DNA from: Streptomyces microflavus
GTDB lineage: Bacteria > Actinomycetota > Actinomycetes > Streptomycetales > Streptomycetaceae
DNA: 64,000 nt
Assembly: GCF_014650075.1 (NCBI RefSeq)
Contig: NZ_BMUG01000003.1
Coordinates: 310,001 to 374,000 of the forward strand
Direction of reading: 5' to 3'
In this document: positions 8,723-17,236 of the stretch, piece after piece
Layout: every line of letters starts with the position of its first letter
Numbering within the stretch: the stretch's first letter is position 1
Made by a program: the position numbers and the translations under genes
The notes under the pieces: generated by a model
Told to the model about the DNA's origin: nothing
Database searches by the model: none
The model's input: only the letters and a program-made list of their open reading frames with translations

Positions 8723-9076
8723 GTGTTTATCTTTCGAGCTAGGCGGCGCTCATATGGTAGCCGCCCCGGTCTGCTCATCATCCAGGTGGTCCCGCCCGGG
8801 AGGCCCGGGGGCGGGCGCTCCGGTGTCAATGCGGCGTAATCGGGCGCCCGTGCGAGAGGTCATACCAGAGCGGGACGGATGGCGGGCAAGTTCGACAACT
8901 GCCCGTCGCGCACAGGTCGATGGCGACTACCGTGTGTGCTCGGTGATCAACGGGGGGCTCCTGGATGTCGGGTCGGCCCGACCGATGACCCGGACCCCGA
9001 CCGACCACCGTAGGTGCCACCGCATGAATGCCGACAGGAACGCCGATTCCTGGTGCCCCCTGTACCGAGGACGCTG
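8723..9076. other. divergent GAPDH/conservon intergenic region
   Basis: 354 bp without a credible gene. It should hold the promoters of gap (leftward) and the conservon (rightward). A 13-bp palindrome GGTCGG-C-CCGACC lies at 8971-8983. No clear -35/-10 pair could be fixed by eye. Confidence 0.5.
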
Positions 9077-11071
9077 ATGTCTCAACTTCGCGCACCCGCC
9101 GCGCGACCCGACCGCCGCGAGGGCGGGCGGCACGGCCGCCCCGGCACGCGCGCCCACTCGGCCACGAGCAGGCCGCGCGCAGCCCAGCCCTCCCCCGAGG
9201 GCCGTATACGCCCCCAGTTGCTGCGCACCGCACTGCTTCCCACCATCGCCGCCCTGCTCAGCGGCGCGGCAGCCGTCATCTTCACCATCCGCGACGGCGC
9301 CGTCGACCCCTCCCCGAGCCTCTGGGCCGCACTCGGCGGATCGGCCGCCCTGGCCGTCGCCGCCGTCGCGGCCGCCTACCTCGGCGCCCACCGCGTGGCC
9401 GGCGCCGTGCTCGACCGCGCGCTGACGCTCCGCCGCGCCAGCGCCCAGGGCCAGGCCGAACTCCAGCGGGTGGTGGAGCAGCTCCGCACCGGGGAACCCG
9501 TCGGCCCTCGGCGCCCCCCGCCGCCCCCCGCCCCCGACGGCGACGCCTTCGACCTCCTCGCCCAGGAGCTGGGGCGCGCCCAGGACGCCGCGGTCACCGC
9601 CGTCGTCCAGGCGTCCCAGCTCTTCAGCTCCACGGGCAACGAACAGAAGGTCGAGGTCTTCGTCAACCTCGCCCGGCGGCTGCAGTCCCTGGTCCACCGC
9701 GAGATCCAGATCCTCGACGAGCTGGAGCACGAGGTCGAGGACCCCGACCTGCTCAAGGGCCTCTTCCACGTCGACCACCTGGCCACCCGCATCCGCCGCC
9801 ACGCGGAGAACCTCGCCGTCCTCGGCGGGGCCGTCTCCCGGCGCCAGTGGAGCAACCCGGTCACCATGACCGAGGTGCTGCGCTCGGCCATCGCGGAGGT
9901 CGAGCAGTACCCCCGGGTCAAGCTGGTCCCGCCGATGGACGGCACCCTGCGCGGCCATGCCGTCGCCGACGTGATCCACCTGCTGGCCGAACTGGTCGAG
10001 AACGCCACGGTGTTCTCCGCCCCGCACACCCAGGTGCTGCTGCGCGTCCAGCGCGTCACCGCCGGACTCGCGCTGGAGGTGGAGGACCGCGGCCTCGGGA
10101 TGCCGGACCACGAGCAGAACCGGATGAACGCCCTGCTCTCCGACCCCGACCAGGTCAACGTCGCCCACCTGCTCCAGGACGGCCGGATCGGCCTGTTCGT
10201 CGTCTCGGCCCTGGCCCGCCGCCACGGCATCGCGGTCCGCCTGCAGAGCAACATCTACGGCGGCACCCAGGCGGTCCTCGTCCTGCCGCAGACCCTCCTC
10301 GGGACCGACCCCGATACCGCGGCCCCGCCCGGCACCGCCCCCGTACCGCCGCCCGGAGCCGTACACCGGCCACCCGCCGACGACGGACCACCGGCCCCGC
10401 CCGCACCGCCACAGGTCCAGGCGGTCCGGCCGCCGGCCGTCCCCGGGTCGCCCGCCCAGGCGCCCGCCGGCCACCCGCGCGATGCCCAGGCACCGGGTTC
10501 GCACGCACACGCCGCGCCGGAGAGCCGTCCGCCGCAGCCCCGCGACGAGGCCCCGCCCCTCCCGCTGCGCGCCGAACGGGCCGACCGCCCCGGACCGGCC
10601 GCGTCCGCCCCCGACCGGCCCGCACCGGCCGCCTTCGTACCCGAGCAGGTCGCACCGGCCGCCTTCGTACCCGAGCGGGTCGACCGCCCCGCCCCGCCCG
10701 CGGCCCGCCCCGAACTGCCCAAGCGGGCCAACCAGGAACACCTCGTACCGCAACTGCGCGAAGCGCCCGCCCCCCGGGTCGAGGACGAGCACGCCCTGCA
10801 CGACCCGGGTCTCATGGCCGCCTTCCGGCGGGGCGTCGACCTCGCCGAGGCCCAGACCGCCCAGGAGGAGGGGACCGGATACGGCGATGCCACCCCCGCG
10901 CCGACCGCCCTCGACGCCCCCCTGGAGACCCTCGCCCCCCTCCCCGTACGCGGAGCCGGACAAACGGCCGGAGCGCCCGCACCCATCGGCCGCCCGCAGA
11001 CCGGGCACGACCCCTTCCTGCCGGGCCACGCCGTGCCGGAACCCCGTAAAGACACGACTTTCAAGGAGTAG
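9077..11071 (+). CDS. cvnA: conservon sensor-like ATPase CvnA
   Basis: A 664-residue membrane protein, first of a conservon (cvnABCD). Two hydrophobic segments near residues 45-100 anchor it. A helical region with a kinase-like dimerisation segment follows (VHREIQILDELEHEVEDPDL), then a HATPase domain with N-box HLLAELVENATVFS and G-box DRGLGMPD..LLSDPDQVN..GRIGLFVV. The last 240 residues are a proline/alanine-rich disordered tail. CvnA proteins resemble histidine kinases and, with CvnB and CvnC, form a membrane complex acting on the GTPase CvnD. ATG 9077 has GAGG upstream. The frame is open further upstream without homology. Confidence 0.9.
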   Translation: MSQLRAPAARPDRREGGRHGRPGTRAHSATSRPRAAQPSPEGRIRPQLLRTALLPTIAALLSGAAAVIFTIRDGAVDPSPSLWAALGGSAALAVAAVAAAYLGAHRVAGAVLDRALTLRRASAQGQAELQRVVEQLRTGEPVGPRRPPPPPAPDGDAFDLLAQELGRAQDAAVTAVVQASQLFSSTGNEQKVEVFVNLARRLQSLVHREIQILDELEHEVEDPDLLKGLFHVDHLATRIRRHAENLAVLGGAVSRRQWSNPVTMTEVLRSAIAEVEQYPRVKLVPPMDGTLRGHAVADVIHLLAELVENATVFSAPHTQVLLRVQRVTAGLALEVEDRGLGMPDHEQNRMNALLSDPDQVNVAHLLQDGRIGLFVVSALARRHGIAVRLQSNIYGGTQAVLVLPQTLLGTDPDTAAPPGTAPVPPPGAVHRPPADDGPPAPPAPPQVQAVRPPAVPGSPAQAPAGHPRDAQAPGSHAHAAPESRPPQPRDEAPPLPLRAERADRPGPAASAPDRPAPAAFVPEQVAPAAFVPERVDRPAPPAARPELPKRANQEHLVPQLREAPAPRVEDEHALHDPGLMAAFRRGVDLAEAQTAQEEGTGYGDATPAPTALDAPLETLAPLPVRGAGQTAGAPAPIGRPQTGHDPFLPGHAVPEPRKDTTFKE

Positions 11072-11076
11072 ACACG

Positions 11077-11511
11077 ATGGCGAGCGACATGCAGGCCGGT
11101 CAGGTCTCGGACCTGGACTGGCTGCTGAGCGGACTGGTCCAACGCGTGCCCTACACGCGCAGCGCGGTGCTGCTCTCGGCCGACGGGCTGGTGAAATCCG
11201 TCCACGGCATGGACCCCGACAGTGCCGACCACATGGCCGCCCTGGCCGCCGGGCTGTACTCCCTCGGCCGCAGCGCCGGCGCCCGCTTCGGCGACAACGG
11301 CGATGTCCGGCAGGTGGTCGTCGAACTCGACTCCACGCTCCTGTTCGTCTCCACCGCCGGGTCCGGCACCTGTCTAGCCGTCCTGGCCGGACGCGAGGCG
11401 GACGCCGCGGTGCTCGGCTACGAGATGGCGATGCTGGTCAAGAGCGTCCGCCCGTATCTGATGACCCCGCTGCGGCAGCCGGCCGGGGCGCCCTTCACCT
11501 CGGGGCTGTGA
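11077..11511 (+). CDS. cvnB: roadblock/LC7 protein CvnB
   Basis: A 144-residue roadblock/LC7-domain protein, 5 bp after cvnA. The fold is recognisable from LDWLLSGLVQRVPYTRSAVLLSADGLVKSVHG and the SAGARFGDNGDVRQVVVELDS strand region. Such proteins act as GTPase regulators like bacterial MglB. In conservons CvnB binds the other subunits at the membrane. Strong context with cvnA upstream and cvnC/cvnD downstream leaves little doubt. Confidence 0.93.
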   Translation: MASDMQAGQVSDLDWLLSGLVQRVPYTRSAVLLSADGLVKSVHGMDPDSADHMAALAAGLYSLGRSAGARFGDNGDVRQVVVELDSTLLFVSTAGSGTCLAVLAGREADAAVLGYEMAMLVKSVRPYLMTPLRQPAGAPFTSGL

Positions 11512-11513
11512 GG

Positions 11514-11885
11514 ATGCCGGCCCCGCAGGACGGGCCCCTGCTCGACGACGCGGCCGGCCGGCTGATCCGCCCGTACACCGTCAGCAACGGCCGCACCCGG
11601 CCGTCCACCGGATTCGATCTGCTCTCCCTGGTCATGGCCACGGGCATCCAGCCCGACATCCACCTCGGCCCCGAACACACCGTGGCCCTCGGACTGTGCG
11701 AGGGGCCCATGTCCGTCGCCGAGATCGCCGCACACCTCCGGCTGCCCGCGGTCGTCACCAAGGTCCTCCTCTCCGACCTGGTCGACTGCGGTGCGGTCAC
11801 CGCGCACGCCCCCGCATTCCATGACACACCCACCGACCGATCCCTGCTGGAGGCAGTGCTCGATGGTTTACGACGACAGCTCTGA
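11514..11885 (+). CDS. cvnC: DUF742 protein CvnC
   Basis: A 123-residue DUF742 protein, third conservon member. The hallmark start is RLIRPYTVSNGRTRPSTGFDLLSLV, followed by a winged-helix-like segment (GPMSVAEIAAHLRLPAVVTKVLLSDLVDCGAV). The ATG lies 2 bp after the cvnB stop, and the 3' end overlaps cvnD by 23 bp, implying translational coupling. Usual role: partner of CvnA/CvnB in the G-protein-like membrane complex. Confidence 0.92.
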   Translation: MPAPQDGPLLDDAAGRLIRPYTVSNGRTRPSTGFDLLSLVMATGIQPDIHLGPEHTVALGLCEGPMSVAEIAAHLRLPAVVTKVLLSDLVDCGAVTAHAPAFHDTPTDRSLLEAVLDGLRRQL

Positions 11886-12486
11886 CCGCACCGGAACCAC
11901 CGAGTTCTTCCCCGTGGCCCTCAAGGTCCTGGTCGCGGGCGGCTTCGGTGTCGGCAAGACGACCTTCGTCGGCGCGGTCAGCGAAATCGCTCCGCTGAGC
12001 ACCGAGGAACTGCTGACCCAGGTCAGCGTGGGCACCGACAACCTGGAGGGCGTCGAGTCCAAGACGGCCACCACCGTCGCCATGGACTTCGGCCGCATCA
12101 CCCTCTCCGAGCAGCACGTCCTCTATCTGTTCGGGACGCCGGGCCAGGAGCGGTTCTGGTTCATGTGGGACGAGCTCTCCCAGGGCGCGCTCGGCGCCGT
12201 GGTGCTCGCCGACACCCGGCGGCTGGCGGAGTGCTTCGCCGCCGTGGACTTCTTCGAACGGCGCGGCATCGGCTTCATCGTCGCGGTCAACGAGTTCGAC
12301 GGCGCCTACCGCTACGAACCCGACGAGGTGCGCTCCGCACTCGACCTCGGACCCGAGGTACCCGTCGTCCTGTGCGACGCCCGGATCGCCAGCTCCAGTA
12401 CGGGGGCGCTGGTCACCCTCGTACAGCACCTCATCAACGCCACCTCGGCACCCGCTCCGCTCCAGGCCTTCGGAGCCCACCAGTGA
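11863..12486 (+). CDS. cvnD: conservon GTPase CvnD
   Basis: A 207-residue Ras-like GTP-binding protein. The P-loop is GGFGVGKTTFVG, the switch II motif FGTPGQERFWFMW, and the guanine-specificity motif is read as AVNEFDG (NKxD degenerated to NEFD). It closes the cvnABCD unit and functions as the G protein of the complex. The start ATG 11863 lies inside cvnC. Its last codons overlap the GAF gene (GTGA). Confidence 0.92.
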   Translation: MVYDDSSDRTGTTEFFPVALKVLVAGGFGVGKTTFVGAVSEIAPLSTEELLTQVSVGTDNLEGVESKTATTVAMDFGRITLSEQHVLYLFGTPGQERFWFMWDELSQGALGAVVLADTRRLAECFAAVDFFERRGIGFIVAVNEFDGAYRYEPDEVRSALDLGPEVPVVLCDARIASSSTGALVTLVQHLINATSAPAPLQAFGAHQ

Positions 12487-13067
12487 CGTCCTTCGCCACC
12501 GGCCGGATGCTGCTGACCCCCGCCGACCGGGACGGCCCGGTCCGGTCGGAGCGGCTGCGGAGGCTGGATCTCGGTGAACGCCCCGACGCCTCGTTCGACG
12601 ACTTCGACGCCTTCGCCGACAAGGTCGCCGAAGTGACCTCGTCACCCTTCTCGATGGTCAACTTCATCGACGAGAACCGGCAGTTCTTCGCCGGACTGCA
12701 CACCCCGGCGGGCAACCGCGGCGGCCAGGAACTCGGGGCGGCCGCGGCGGGCAGCAACCGCAGCGCGCGCTACATGGCCCGCGACCACGGCTACTGCCCG
12801 CACGTCGTCGTGCGGCGCAAGGCGCTCGTCCTGGACGACGTCTGCGACTACCCGCGGTTCGCCGGCAATCCGGTGGTCGACGAAATAGGCGTCCGCTCCT
12901 ACCTCGGCGCGCCGCTCATCGACCGTACGGGCATCGCCCTGGGGACCGTCTGCGCCGTCGACACCGTGCCACGCCCCTGGGGTCGAGCCGGCCTCGACAC
13001 CATCAAGTCCCTCGCCCAGGAACTCGTTCTGCAGATCGACCACCGGGAGGGCTACCACCGTCCCTGA
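12483..13067 (+). CDS. GAF domain protein attached to conservon
   Basis: A 194-residue GAF-domain protein whose GTG overlaps the cvnD stop (GTGA), so it belongs to the same operon. The GAF core runs from DFDAFADKVAEVTSSPFSMVNFIDENRQFFAG through RDHGYCPHVVVRRKALVLDD to RSYLGAPLIDRTGIALGTVC. The central YCPHVV cysteine resembles GAFs that bind haem or redox ligands, but ligand identity is not visible. Some conservons carry P450 genes at this position; here a small-molecule sensor takes that place. Confidence 0.85.
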   Translation: MTSFATGRMLLTPADRDGPVRSERLRRLDLGERPDASFDDFDAFADKVAEVTSSPFSMVNFIDENRQFFAGLHTPAGNRGGQELGAAAAGSNRSARYMARDHGYCPHVVVRRKALVLDDVCDYPRFAGNPVVDEIGVRSYLGAPLIDRTGIALGTVCAVDTVPRPWGRAGLDTIKSLAQELVLQIDHREGYHRP

Positions 13068-13091
13068 CCGGCTCGCCCGGCCGAGGGCTCC

Positions 13092-14174
13092 TCAACTCCC
13101 GGGCGGCGCCGCCGTGCTGCCCCGCAGCACCACCTCCCCGTCGATCCGCACCACCCGGGACCGGGCCGCCGCCGACGGTGCGCGCAGGGCCAGGGCGATC
13201 ACGCGCTCGCCCATCTCGGTGAGCGGCAGCGCCACCGTGGACAGCGGCGGCGACAACTCCCGTACGAGGGGGATGTCGTCGAACCCCGCCAGCGACATGT
13301 CCTCCGGGACCCGCACCCCCGCCTCGCGCAGCGCGGCCAGAGCGCCGACCGCCATCACATCGGTCACGGCGAAGACGCAGGTCGGCCGGGGGCCTTCGGC
13401 CGCCAGCAACCGCCGCGCCGCCAGATGCCCGCCCTCCCGGGTGAACGCCCCCCGCACCACCCGGCCGAGACCGATGCCCGCCCCGGCGAGACCCTCGCGG
13501 AACCCCGCCAACCGGTCGGCCACCGTGGTCAGTTCGGGCGGCCCGGTCAGTACGGCGAACTCCCGGTGCCCGAGCGCCACCAGCGCCCGCGCGAGCTCCG
13601 CGGCTCCGGCCCGGTTCTCCGGCTGCACGGTGTCCACCCGCAGTGACCGGTGCCGGCTGACCACGGCCACCCGCCCGCCCGCGCGCACATACGGATTGAG
13701 CTCGGCGTCCATCGCCCGCTCCCAGGCCCGGTCCTGGAACCCGGAGCCGATCAGCAGGATGGCCCGCGCGCGCTGGGCCCGCAGCATCGAGACGTACGCG
13801 ATCTCCCGGGACGGCTCACGGAAGGTGGAGGCGAGCATCACCAGCAGGTCCTGCTCCGCCGCCGCCCGCATCACCCCGCTGGCGATGCCCGCGAAGTAGG
13901 GGTCGCTGACGTCGTGGCAGATCAGCCCCACCGTACGGTTGCCCTCGGCACTGGCGAGGGCCTGCGCGTGGGCGTTGGGGATATAGCCGAGGAGGTCGGC
14001 CGCGGCACGTACCCGCGTGCGCAGATCGTCGCGTACCCGCGTGGTGCCGTTCAGCGCCCGGGACGCGGTGGCCGGCGATACGCCCGCCTCGCGCGCCACC
14101 GCGTCGAGCGTCACATGGGGTGCCGGGACGCGGCGGCGGGTACCGGAGCGGAGAGGTGTTTCCCGTTCACTCAA
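13092..14174 (-). CDS. LacI family transcriptional regulator
   Basis: A 360-residue LacI/GalR repressor. The HTH and hinge are at residues 21-75 (VTLDAVAREAGVSPATASRA, then LNGTTRVRDDLRTRV). The periplasmic-binding-protein-like effector domain follows (GLICHDVSDPYFAGIASGV, FAVTDVMAVGALAALREAGV, PEDMSLAGFDDIPLV). It faces the ABC importer genes across 205 bp containing two palindromic LacI-type operators (14272-14300). The same palindrome lies before the sugar-oxidase operon at 23651, so this protein probably controls both. The effector is presumably a sugar; identity unknown. Confidence 0.9.
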   Translation of the reverse strand: MSERETPLRSGTRRRVPAPHVTLDAVAREAGVSPATASRALNGTTRVRDDLRTRVRAAADLLGYIPNAHAQALASAEGNRTVGLICHDVSDPYFAGIASGVMRAAAEQDLLVMLASTFREPSREIAYVSMLRAQRARAILLIGSGFQDRAWERAMDAELNPYVRAGGRVAVVSRHRSLRVDTVQPENRAGAAELARALVALGHREFAVLTGPPELTTVADRLAGFREGLAGAGIGLGRVVRGAFTREGGHLAARRLLAAEGPRPTCVFAVTDVMAVGALAALREAGVRVPEDMSLAGFDDIPLVRELSPPLSTVALPLTEMGERVIALALRAPSAAARSRVVRIDGEVVLRGSTAAPPGS

Positions 14175-14271
14175 CTCGACCCCCAGGGGTGCGGTGGTGG
14201 CAGGGTCCCGAAACTTCGGGACGACCTATTGACCGTGTGCGCGAACAGTCATTAGCGTGGCGGCACCTTAC

Positions 14272-14300
14272 CAGAAAGCGCTTTCTGAAAGCGCCTTCAG
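14272..14300. promoter_or_regulatory. tandem LacI-type operators
   Basis: CAGAAAGCGCTTTCTG (14272-14287) is a perfect 16-bp palindrome with the central GC typical of LacI/GalR operators. Overlapping it is CTGAAAGCGCCTTCAG (14285-14300), the same pattern with one mismatch. They lie about 80 bp upstream of the permease start and about 100 bp upstream of the divergent lacI start. Confidence 0.75.
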
Positions 14301-14379
14301 CGCACCACTGCCAGGATCCGCCAGGACCACAGAATCGCACAGCTCGTCACAACTGCCCCCGGGTTCCAGGGAGTTCACC

Positions 14380-15243
14380 GTGAGTGAGAGCGCGTTGGCC
14401 AAGAGGCCCGCAGAGCCGGCGGGGGTCGCCCGCCGGGCGGGACCCACGGCGGGGGAGCGGCTGGCCCGGGCCGCGGAACAGAGCTGGCGGCCCGTGGCGC
14501 TGCTGCTCGGCTGCTTCGCCCTCTGGTGGGCGATCGCGGCGGCCGAGCTGGTCGAGCCCTATCTCGTACCGTCACCCGGAGCGACCCTCGACGTCCTTAC
14601 GGGCAAGGCGGGTTACCTCTGGCAGCACAGCTGGGTGACGACGTACGAGACGCTCCTCGGGTTCGTCATCGCGGTCGCCGTCGGGGTGCTCGCCGCGGTG
14701 GTGATGGTGTACTCCTCCACCGTCGAGCGCACGCTCTACCCCGTCCTCCTCTTCGCCCAGGTCGTGCCGAAGATCGCCATCGCCCCGCTCTTCGTGGTGT
14801 GGCTCGGGTTCGGTATCGCCCCCAAGATCCTGATCGCCGTCCTCATCGCCTTCTTCCCGGTCGTGATCTCGATGGTCACCGGCCTCAAGGCCGTCGACCC
14901 GGAGATGCTCCAGCTCTCCGCCACCATGGGGGCCAAGCCCTGGCAGACCTTTCTGAAGATCCGCTTCCCGGCCTCGCTCCCGCACCTGTTCTCGGGCCTC
15001 AAGGTCGCCGTCACCCTCGCGGTGACCGGTGCCGTCGTGGGCGAGTTCGTCGGGGCGAACGAGGGCCTCGGCTATGTGATCCTCCAGGCCAACGGCAACC
15101 TCGACACCCCGATGCTCTTCGCGGGACTGCTGGTGATGTCACTGATCGGCGTCGTCCTCTTCGTCGTCGTCGAGATCGCCGAGAAGCTGCTCCTCCCGTG
15201 GCACGCGAGCCGCCGGGAGACGTCGGCCACCACCACGTACTGA
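14380..15243 (+). CDS. ABC transporter permease (SsuC/TauC/ThiX-like)
   Basis: A 287-residue integral membrane permease of the NitT/TauT type. About six hydrophobic segments are seen, and the EAA-like cytoplasmic loop is LSATMGAKPWQTFLKIRFPASLPHLFSGLKV. The GTG at 14380 has AGGGAG six bases upstream; the frame is open 41 codons further but without family homology. It leads the importer operon permease-binding protein-ATPase. LacI-type operators lie upstream. Substrates of this class include sulfonates, pyrimidine precursors of thiamine and others; a LacI partner would instead suggest a carbohydrate-related ligand. Confidence 0.9.
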   Translation: MSESALAKRPAEPAGVARRAGPTAGERLARAAEQSWRPVALLLGCFALWWAIAAAELVEPYLVPSPGATLDVLTGKAGYLWQHSWVTTYETLLGFVIAVAVGVLAAVVMVYSSTVERTLYPVLLFAQVVPKIAIAPLFVVWLGFGIAPKILIAVLIAFFPVVISMVTGLKAVDPEMLQLSATMGAKPWQTFLKIRFPASLPHLFSGLKVAVTLAVTGAVVGEFVGANEGLGYVILQANGNLDTPMLFAGLLVMSLIGVVLFVVVEIAEKLLLPWHASRRETSATTTY

Positions 15244-15291
15244 CCGCTCAAGTCGCCCCACGTACCGACCCGTTGCGAGAAGGGCCAGCCC

Positions 15292-16311
15292 ATGCACGCG
15301 CGCAGACTCCTGATCGGTGCCGTACCCCTCGTCCTGGTGGTGACCGCCTGCGGCGGCAACGACGCGTCGACCACCACCAGCGACTCCGGCAAGAAGCTGG
15401 ACCGGGTCACGCTGACGCTCAACTGGTATCCGTACGGCGAACACGCTCCGTTCTACTACGGAAAGCAGCAGAAGATCTTCGAGAAGCACGGCATCGACCT
15501 GGACGTCCGGGCGGGCCAGGGCTCGCAGAAGACCGTCCAGGCAACCGCCGCCGGGCAGACGGATTTCGGCTGGGCGGACACCCCGGCGCTGCTCGCGGGC
15601 GTGGACCAGGGCGTCAAGGTGAAGAGCCTCGGCGTCTTCCTCCAGACCACGCCCGCCTCCGTGCAGTCCTTCGACGCGAAGGGCATCGCCGCCCCCGCCG
15701 ACCTGAAGGGCCGCACGATCGCCGGGACCGCCGGGGACGCACTCTCCAAGACCTTCCCGATCTTCCTGAAGAAGAACGGCATCGGTGAGTCGGACGTCAA
15801 GGTCCAGAACACCGACCCGGCGGGCAAGATCGCCGCCGTGATCTCGGGGAAGACCGACGGGCTGCTCGGTTACGCCAGCGACCAGGGACCCACCATGCAG
15901 GACAAGGCCAAGAAGCCGGTCTCGTACCTCCGGTTCTCCGAGCACGGGCTGAACTTCTACTCCAACGGGCTGCTCGCCGGGCAGAAGATCCTTGCCGCGA
16001 AGCCGGAGTTGGCCCGGCGCATGGTGCAGGCGGTCAGTGAGGCGTGGGCGGCGGCGGCGAAGGAGCCGGGTCCTGCGGTCGCTGCGATGGAGGGCGCTTC
16101 CGAGCAACTGCCGCCGAAGACAGTCCTGTCGGAGCAGTTCGCCACGACGCTCACCCTGCTGCACACGGAGGCGACCGAGGGCAAGGCGCCCGGTGTCAAC
16201 ACCGAGGCAGACTGGCAGCAGACCATCGACGTGTTCGCCGAGGCGGGCATGGTGGCCTCGCCGAAGGCCGTGGCCGACTACTGGGACACGAAGACGGCGC
16301 TGAAGGGATGA
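15292..16311 (+). CDS. ABC substrate-binding lipoprotein (NMT1/SsuA-like)
   Basis: A 339-residue exported lipoprotein. The signal peptide ends in a lipobox (LVLVVTAC, cysteine near residue 20). The mature part is an NMT1/ThiY-like type II binding protein: LTLNWYPYGEHAPFYYGKQQ, FEKHGIDLDV, QTDFGWADTPALLAG and ADLKGRTIAG. The NWxP...H.PFYY opening resembles pyrimidine/thiamine-precursor binding proteins, while the genomic context points to sugar metabolism; the ligand is therefore unsure. It lies 48 bp after the permease and overlaps the ATPase gene by 4 bp. Confidence 0.9.
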   Translation: MHARRLLIGAVPLVLVVTACGGNDASTTTSDSGKKLDRVTLTLNWYPYGEHAPFYYGKQQKIFEKHGIDLDVRAGQGSQKTVQATAAGQTDFGWADTPALLAGVDQGVKVKSLGVFLQTTPASVQSFDAKGIAAPADLKGRTIAGTAGDALSKTFPIFLKKNGIGESDVKVQNTDPAGKIAAVISGKTDGLLGYASDQGPTMQDKAKKPVSYLRFSEHGLNFYSNGLLAGQKILAAKPELARRMVQAVSEAWAAAAKEPGPAVAAMEGASEQLPPKTVLSEQFATTLTLLHTEATEGKAPGVNTEADWQQTIDVFAEAGMVASPKAVADYWDTKTALKG

Positions 16312-17138
16312 CGGCGATGCCCAAGGAGCAGACGACGACAGCACCCGTACCGTCCAGAGGCGTTGGGGCGGCCGCAGTCCAACTCGCCGATGTGGCCGTC
16401 CGGTTCCGCAGCAAGAAGCGTGACGTCACGGCCTTGAGCGAGGTCTCGCTGGACGTGGCGCCGGGGGAGTTCGTCGCCATCGTGGGACCGTCGGGCTGCG
16501 GCAAGTCCACCCTCCTCAAACTCGTCGCCGGGCTGCTCACGGCCTCCTCGGGCGAGGTCCGGCTCGGCGGCGAGCGGGTCACCGGCCCGCGCCACGACAT
16601 CGGTTACGTCTTCCAGCGCGCGGCCCTGCTGGAGTGGCGCTCGGCGCTGCGCAACATCCTGCTCCAGGCCGAGATCCGCCGGATGCCGTCCGCCCGGGCG
16701 CGCGGCCGCGCCGACGAGCTGATCCGGATGACCGGCCTGACCGGCTTCGAGGACGCCTACCCGCACGAGCTCTCCGGCGGGATGCAGCAACGGGTCGCGC
16801 TCTGCCGGGCGTTGCTGCACGAGCCGCCGGTCCTGCTCATGGACGAGCCGTTCGGGGCGCTCGACGCCCTGACCCGCGAGCAGATGAACACCGAGCTGAA
16901 CCGGATCTGGCGGTCCACCGGTACGACGGTCCTGCTGGTCACCCACTCGATCTCGGAGGCCGTCTATCTGGCCGACCGGGTGGTCGTGATGAGCCCGCGG
17001 CCCGGCACCATCACGGAGATCATCGAGGTGGGGCTGCCCGCCGAGCGCGACTACGCCGAGACGCTGGGGCGCCCGGAGTTCCGCGCGGCCACGGCGCGCA
17101 TCCGCGACCTGCTGGGGGCGGTGTCGGCGCAGGAGTGA
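16308..17138 (+). CDS. ABC transporter ATP-binding protein
   Basis: A 276-residue cytoplasmic ATPase energising the importer. Walker A is GPSGCGKSTLLKL, the signature LSGGMQQRVALCRAL, Walker B VLLMDEPFGALD and the H-loop LLVTHSISEA. All residues needed for hydrolysis are present. The ATG overlaps the stop of the binding-protein gene (ATGA). An open frame further upstream lies inside that gene and is not used. SsuB/TauB-type closest in style. Confidence 0.93.
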   Translation: MTAMPKEQTTTAPVPSRGVGAAAVQLADVAVRFRSKKRDVTALSEVSLDVAPGEFVAIVGPSGCGKSTLLKLVAGLLTASSGEVRLGGERVTGPRHDIGYVFQRAALLEWRSALRNILLQAEIRRMPSARARGRADELIRMTGLTGFEDAYPHELSGGMQQRVALCRALLHEPPVLLMDEPFGALDALTREQMNTELNRIWRSTGTTVLLVTHSISEAVYLADRVVVMSPRPGTITEIIEVGLPAERDYAETLGRPEFRAATARIRDLLGAVSAQE

Positions 17139-17153
17139 GGGGGCGGCGGGGGA

Positions 17154-17178
17154 GAGGCCGCCGTACGGGGGCGGCCTC
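17154..17178. terminator. bidirectional hairpin between ABC and tetR genes
   Basis: GAGGCCGCC and GGCGGCCTC form a perfect 9-bp stem with a 7-nt loop, 16 bp after the ATPase stop and between convergent genes. Confidence 0.6.
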
Positions 17179-17236
17179 ACTTCGTCCGTCACTCCGGCCT
17201 TCACGCCGTCACTCACCGAGTCCTTGACTTCCTCCC

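Noticed and set aside
8927..11029. Long minus-strand frame opposite cvnA
   Set aside because: Antisense shadow of a recognisable conservon gene; Gly/Arg/Val-rich without motifs.
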